Source: Roseithermus sacchariphilus (GTDB taxonomy: Bacteria > Bacteroidota > Rhodothermia > Rhodothermales > MEBIC09517). From it: a stretch of DNA of 64,000 nucleotides. Positions 62,156 through 64,000 of the stretch are shown piece by piece. The position numbers and the translations under genes are program-made. Position 1 is the stretch's first letter; each line of letters begins with the position of its first letter. A model generated the notes under the pieces. The model ran no database searches, was not told the origin of the DNA, and saw nothing but the letters and a program-made list of their open reading frames with translations. The stretch is from positions 3,082,664-3,146,663 of the forward strand of contig CP030158.1 in the NCBI GenBank assembly GCA_003285105.1. The letters run 5' to 3'.

Positions 62156-64000
62156 TCAGCGCGTGCCGGGATACGCGGCGAGCCGGGCGTCGAGCAGGTC
62201 CTGGAGCAGGCGGTGGGGTTCCCGGGCGCGGTGGGCTTCCAGCGCGGCCCGGGCGCGTTCCTGCCCGGAGGCGGCCAGGCTGAGGATGGCGGCTTCCCGG
62301 ATGCGGACGCCGGGGTCGTCCAGCAGGGCGATGAGCCGGTTCAGCACGGCGCGGTCGTCCGCGTGGGCAGCCAGTGCGGCGATGGCCTGCGTGCGGACCG
62401 CGACGGCATGGTCGGGCCGGGTATGGGCCACCAGCAGGTCGATGCGCTCTCGCCGCGGCAGGTCGAGGTGGTCGACGACGGCGAGGGCGGCGCGGCGGAT
62501 CACTTCGCCGGCGGAGGGGGTCACGAGCGCCGACCGGGCGATGGCGACGGCGTCCGGGGCCTGCATGGTGGCCAGGGCACGGACCGCCGCGGCCTGTACG
62601 CGGTAGCTGCGGTCGGACTCGGCCCGGCGGCGGGCACAGCGGGCGGCTTCGGCCGAGGCGGTGCGGCGGCCCAGCGCCTCCAGCACGGCCTCGCGGACGA
62701 TCGGGGCCTCGTCATCACAGGCCGCCAGCAGCACCGGCTCGGTGGCGTGGGCGGACGGCAGAGCCCCGATCAGGCGCAGGATGGCGGCCCGAACGGCCGG
62801 GTCGGTTTCGCTCTGCAGGGCCGTACGCAGGCCGATGAACAGCGCCGGGTCATCCAGGAAGGCCTGGAGGGCCCGGGTGGCTTCCAGACGATGCCCGGGC
62901 CGGGGGGCATAGCGGAGCTGGGCCACCCAGGCCGCTGCCGGCTGGTCCAGCCGGAGATCGCGCAGGACCTCCCGATCCGGGTCGAGCAGCACGAAGCGCG
63001 GCGGCATGGTCGCGGGCAGCGTGAACGAATGGGTTGGGCGGTGGAGGCCGAGGTCGTGCCGGTCGATGCCCAGGAGCGTATGCACCTCGGCGGCCAGGTC
63101 CACGGTGAAGACACCGGGCACCCAGTCGCCCGTCTGCACCTGCTCGATGGAGAGGGTCAGCGCCTCGGATCGGGCGTCGTAGCCGTAGCGGGCATCCAGC
63201 ACCGGCAGCCCGGCGCTGTAGACCCACTGGTCGAAGACCTCGGTCAGCGAGCGGCCGGCGGCGGCTTCCATGGCCCGGCGCAGGTCCTCGGTGTCCGCCG
63301 TGTCGAAGGCATGGCGGCCGAGGAACGAGGTCAGGCCCGACCAGAACGCGTCGTCCCCCAGCTGCACGCGGAGCATGTGCCAGACCCAGGCCCCTTTGCC
63401 GCGGCTGTGGGCGTCGGCCATCTGGTCCGGCCACGTCCAGCGGTCCCACACCAGCGGGCGGTGGTAGCGTGCGGTTTCGTCGAGGTAGGCCTGTTGCAGG
63501 TCGGCCAGGGCCTCCAGGTAGGCCCGGCGGCCGTGGGTGGCCTCCAGGTAGGCCGCGGCCAGAAAGGCGGCCAGGCCGTCGGTCAGCCACAGGTCGGTCC
63601 AGTACGTGGGCGATACGACGTGCCCGGCCCATTGCCGGGCGACGGCCTCGGCCAGTTCGGCATCGCCCGTGTCGTCCACCAGGGCGCGCGCGTCTCGCAG
63701 CCGCTCCTCGTCGATCAGCAGCAGCCCGGTGCCGTCCCGCAGGCCCGGGTGGAAGTCGCGCAGGGCAGCCACGGCCAGCCGGGGCCAGGGATACGCCATC
63801 CCCAGCCGCTCCGAGAAGAAGCGCAGCATTTCGGGGATGCGCCCGAAGGTCGGTTCGAACGCGGCCCGGCGGCCGGGGGGCAGGTAGGCGACGAAGGGAA
63901 GCCGACGGCCATTCGGAAGGCGCAGCGTGTCCTGCACGGCCTCGAAGGCTCCGATGGCCAGCAGCACCTGATCGGCGCGGTGAGGCTGGTCCTGAAGGAG
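62156..64000 (-). CDS. M1-type peptidase homologue lacking active-site residues, with HEAT-like repeats (partial)
   Basis: The gene continues past the right edge. About 614 residues are visible. The M1 catalytic domain is recognisable from PEMLRFFSERLGMAYPWPRL and WTDLWLTDGLAAFLAAAYLE. The zinc-ligand motif HExxH is EAVAR (63635-63649) before QWAGH. The third ligand region is WLTDG in place of WLxEG. All three zinc ligands appear lost. The last ~250 residues form repeated helical pairs (VREAVLEALGRRTASAEAAR, RAALAVVDHLDLPRRERIDL, IREAAILSLAASGQERARAA), as in HEAT/ERAP-type scaffolds. A non-catalytic binding or scaffold role is inferred. It may start with a signal peptide outside this window. 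Confidence 0.86.
   Translation of the reverse strand, partial: LLQDQPHRADQVLLAIGAFEAVQDTLRLPNGRRLPFVAYLPPGRRAAFEPTFGRIPEMLRFFSERLGMAYPWPRLAVAALRDFHPGLRDGTGLLLIDEERLRDARALVDDTGDAELAEAVARQWAGHVVSPTYWTDLWLTDGLAAFLAAAYLEATHGRRAYLEALADLQQAYLDETARYHRPLVWDRWTWPDQMADAHSRGKGAWVWHMLRVQLGDDAFWSGLTSFLGRHAFDTADTEDLRRAMEAAAGRSLTEVFDQWVYSAGLPVLDARYGYDARSEALTLSIEQVQTGDWVPGVFTVDLAAEVHTLLGIDRHDLGLHRPTHSFTLPATMPPRFVLLDPDREVLRDLRLDQPAAAWVAQLRYAPRPGHRLEATRALQAFLDDPALFIGLRTALQSETDPAVRAAILRLIGALPSAHATEPVLLAACDDEAPIVREAVLEALGRRTASAEAARCARRRAESDRSYRVQAAAVRALATMQAPDAVAIARSALVTPSAGEVIRRAALAVVDHLDLPRRERIDLLVAHTRPDHAVAVRTQAIAALAAHADDRAVLNRLIALLDDPGVRIREAAILSLAASGQERARAALEAHRAREPHRLLQDLLDARLAAYPGTR

Overview
The window is a high-GC bacterial chromosome segment, dense in genes on both strands. 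Several signs point to a Rhodothermales-like member of the Bacteroidota/Rhodothermota: a Thermus-type isocitrate dehydrogenase with a long C-terminal extension, many lipoproteins, a Ser/Thr kinase fused to TPR repeats, MacA/FtsX-type export genes, and TAnnTTTG-like promoter elements. The assignment is inference from gene content; no rRNA or other marker is present.

Positions 1-8.1 kb: a leftward run of an esterase-cupin fusion (cut by the left edge), a DUF2255 protein, two aldo/keto reductases and a zinc alcohol dehydrogenase, facing a divergent AraC-type regulator with a candidate 21-bp-spaced operator. The arrangement resembles the E. coli YqhC/yqhD-dkgA aldehyde-detoxification locus. An M20 peptidase and a serine hydrolase follow. 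Positions 8.3-13.6 kb: a soluble hybrid histidine kinase, a sigma-54 activator response regulator overlapping it, and an outer-membrane protein gene preceded by a good -24/-12 promoter and repeated sites, which together look like a self-contained signalling unit. Positions 13.7-20.6 kb: rightward genes for an SDR protein, small membrane proteins, a P-loop kinase, a quinone oxidoreductase, DUF4386, DUF1772, an M23 peptidase, a ChbG/YdjC deacetylase and a small unknown protein.

Positions 20.6-34 kb: an IS200/IS605-type TnpB element just upstream of a Ser/Thr kinase-TPR gene, then a P-type cation ATPase, four tandem universal stress proteins, a DUF2294 protein and isocitrate dehydrogenase.

Positions 33.8-44.7 kb are the most unusual part: a leftward polymorphic-toxin locus. 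One full-length lipoprotein toxin gene (43138-44646) is followed by its putative immunity gene and then by a string of start-less toxin C-terminal cassettes. Each cassette begins with a copy of the same pre-toxin segment (DNA repeats of roughly 100-250 bp), ends in a different or diverged toxin tip, and is followed by its own AT-richer putative immunity gene. Six orphan cassettes plus one truncated remnant are visible. The design would let homologous recombination swap the toxin tip of the single expressed carrier.

Positions 45-64 kb: a methyltransferase, a lipoprotein amidohydrolase, a UPF0316 membrane protein, an SLC12-like transporter, a cupin, a secreted M20 peptidase, an amidase, two tandem paralogous lipoproteins, an export system of one adaptor and two FtsX-type permeases without an ATPase, a PLP decarboxylase, an RlmB-type rRNA methyltransferase, a small helical protein, and a catalytically dead-looking M1 peptidase with HEAT-like repeats that runs off the right edge. 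I found no tRNA, rRNA or CRISPR array.
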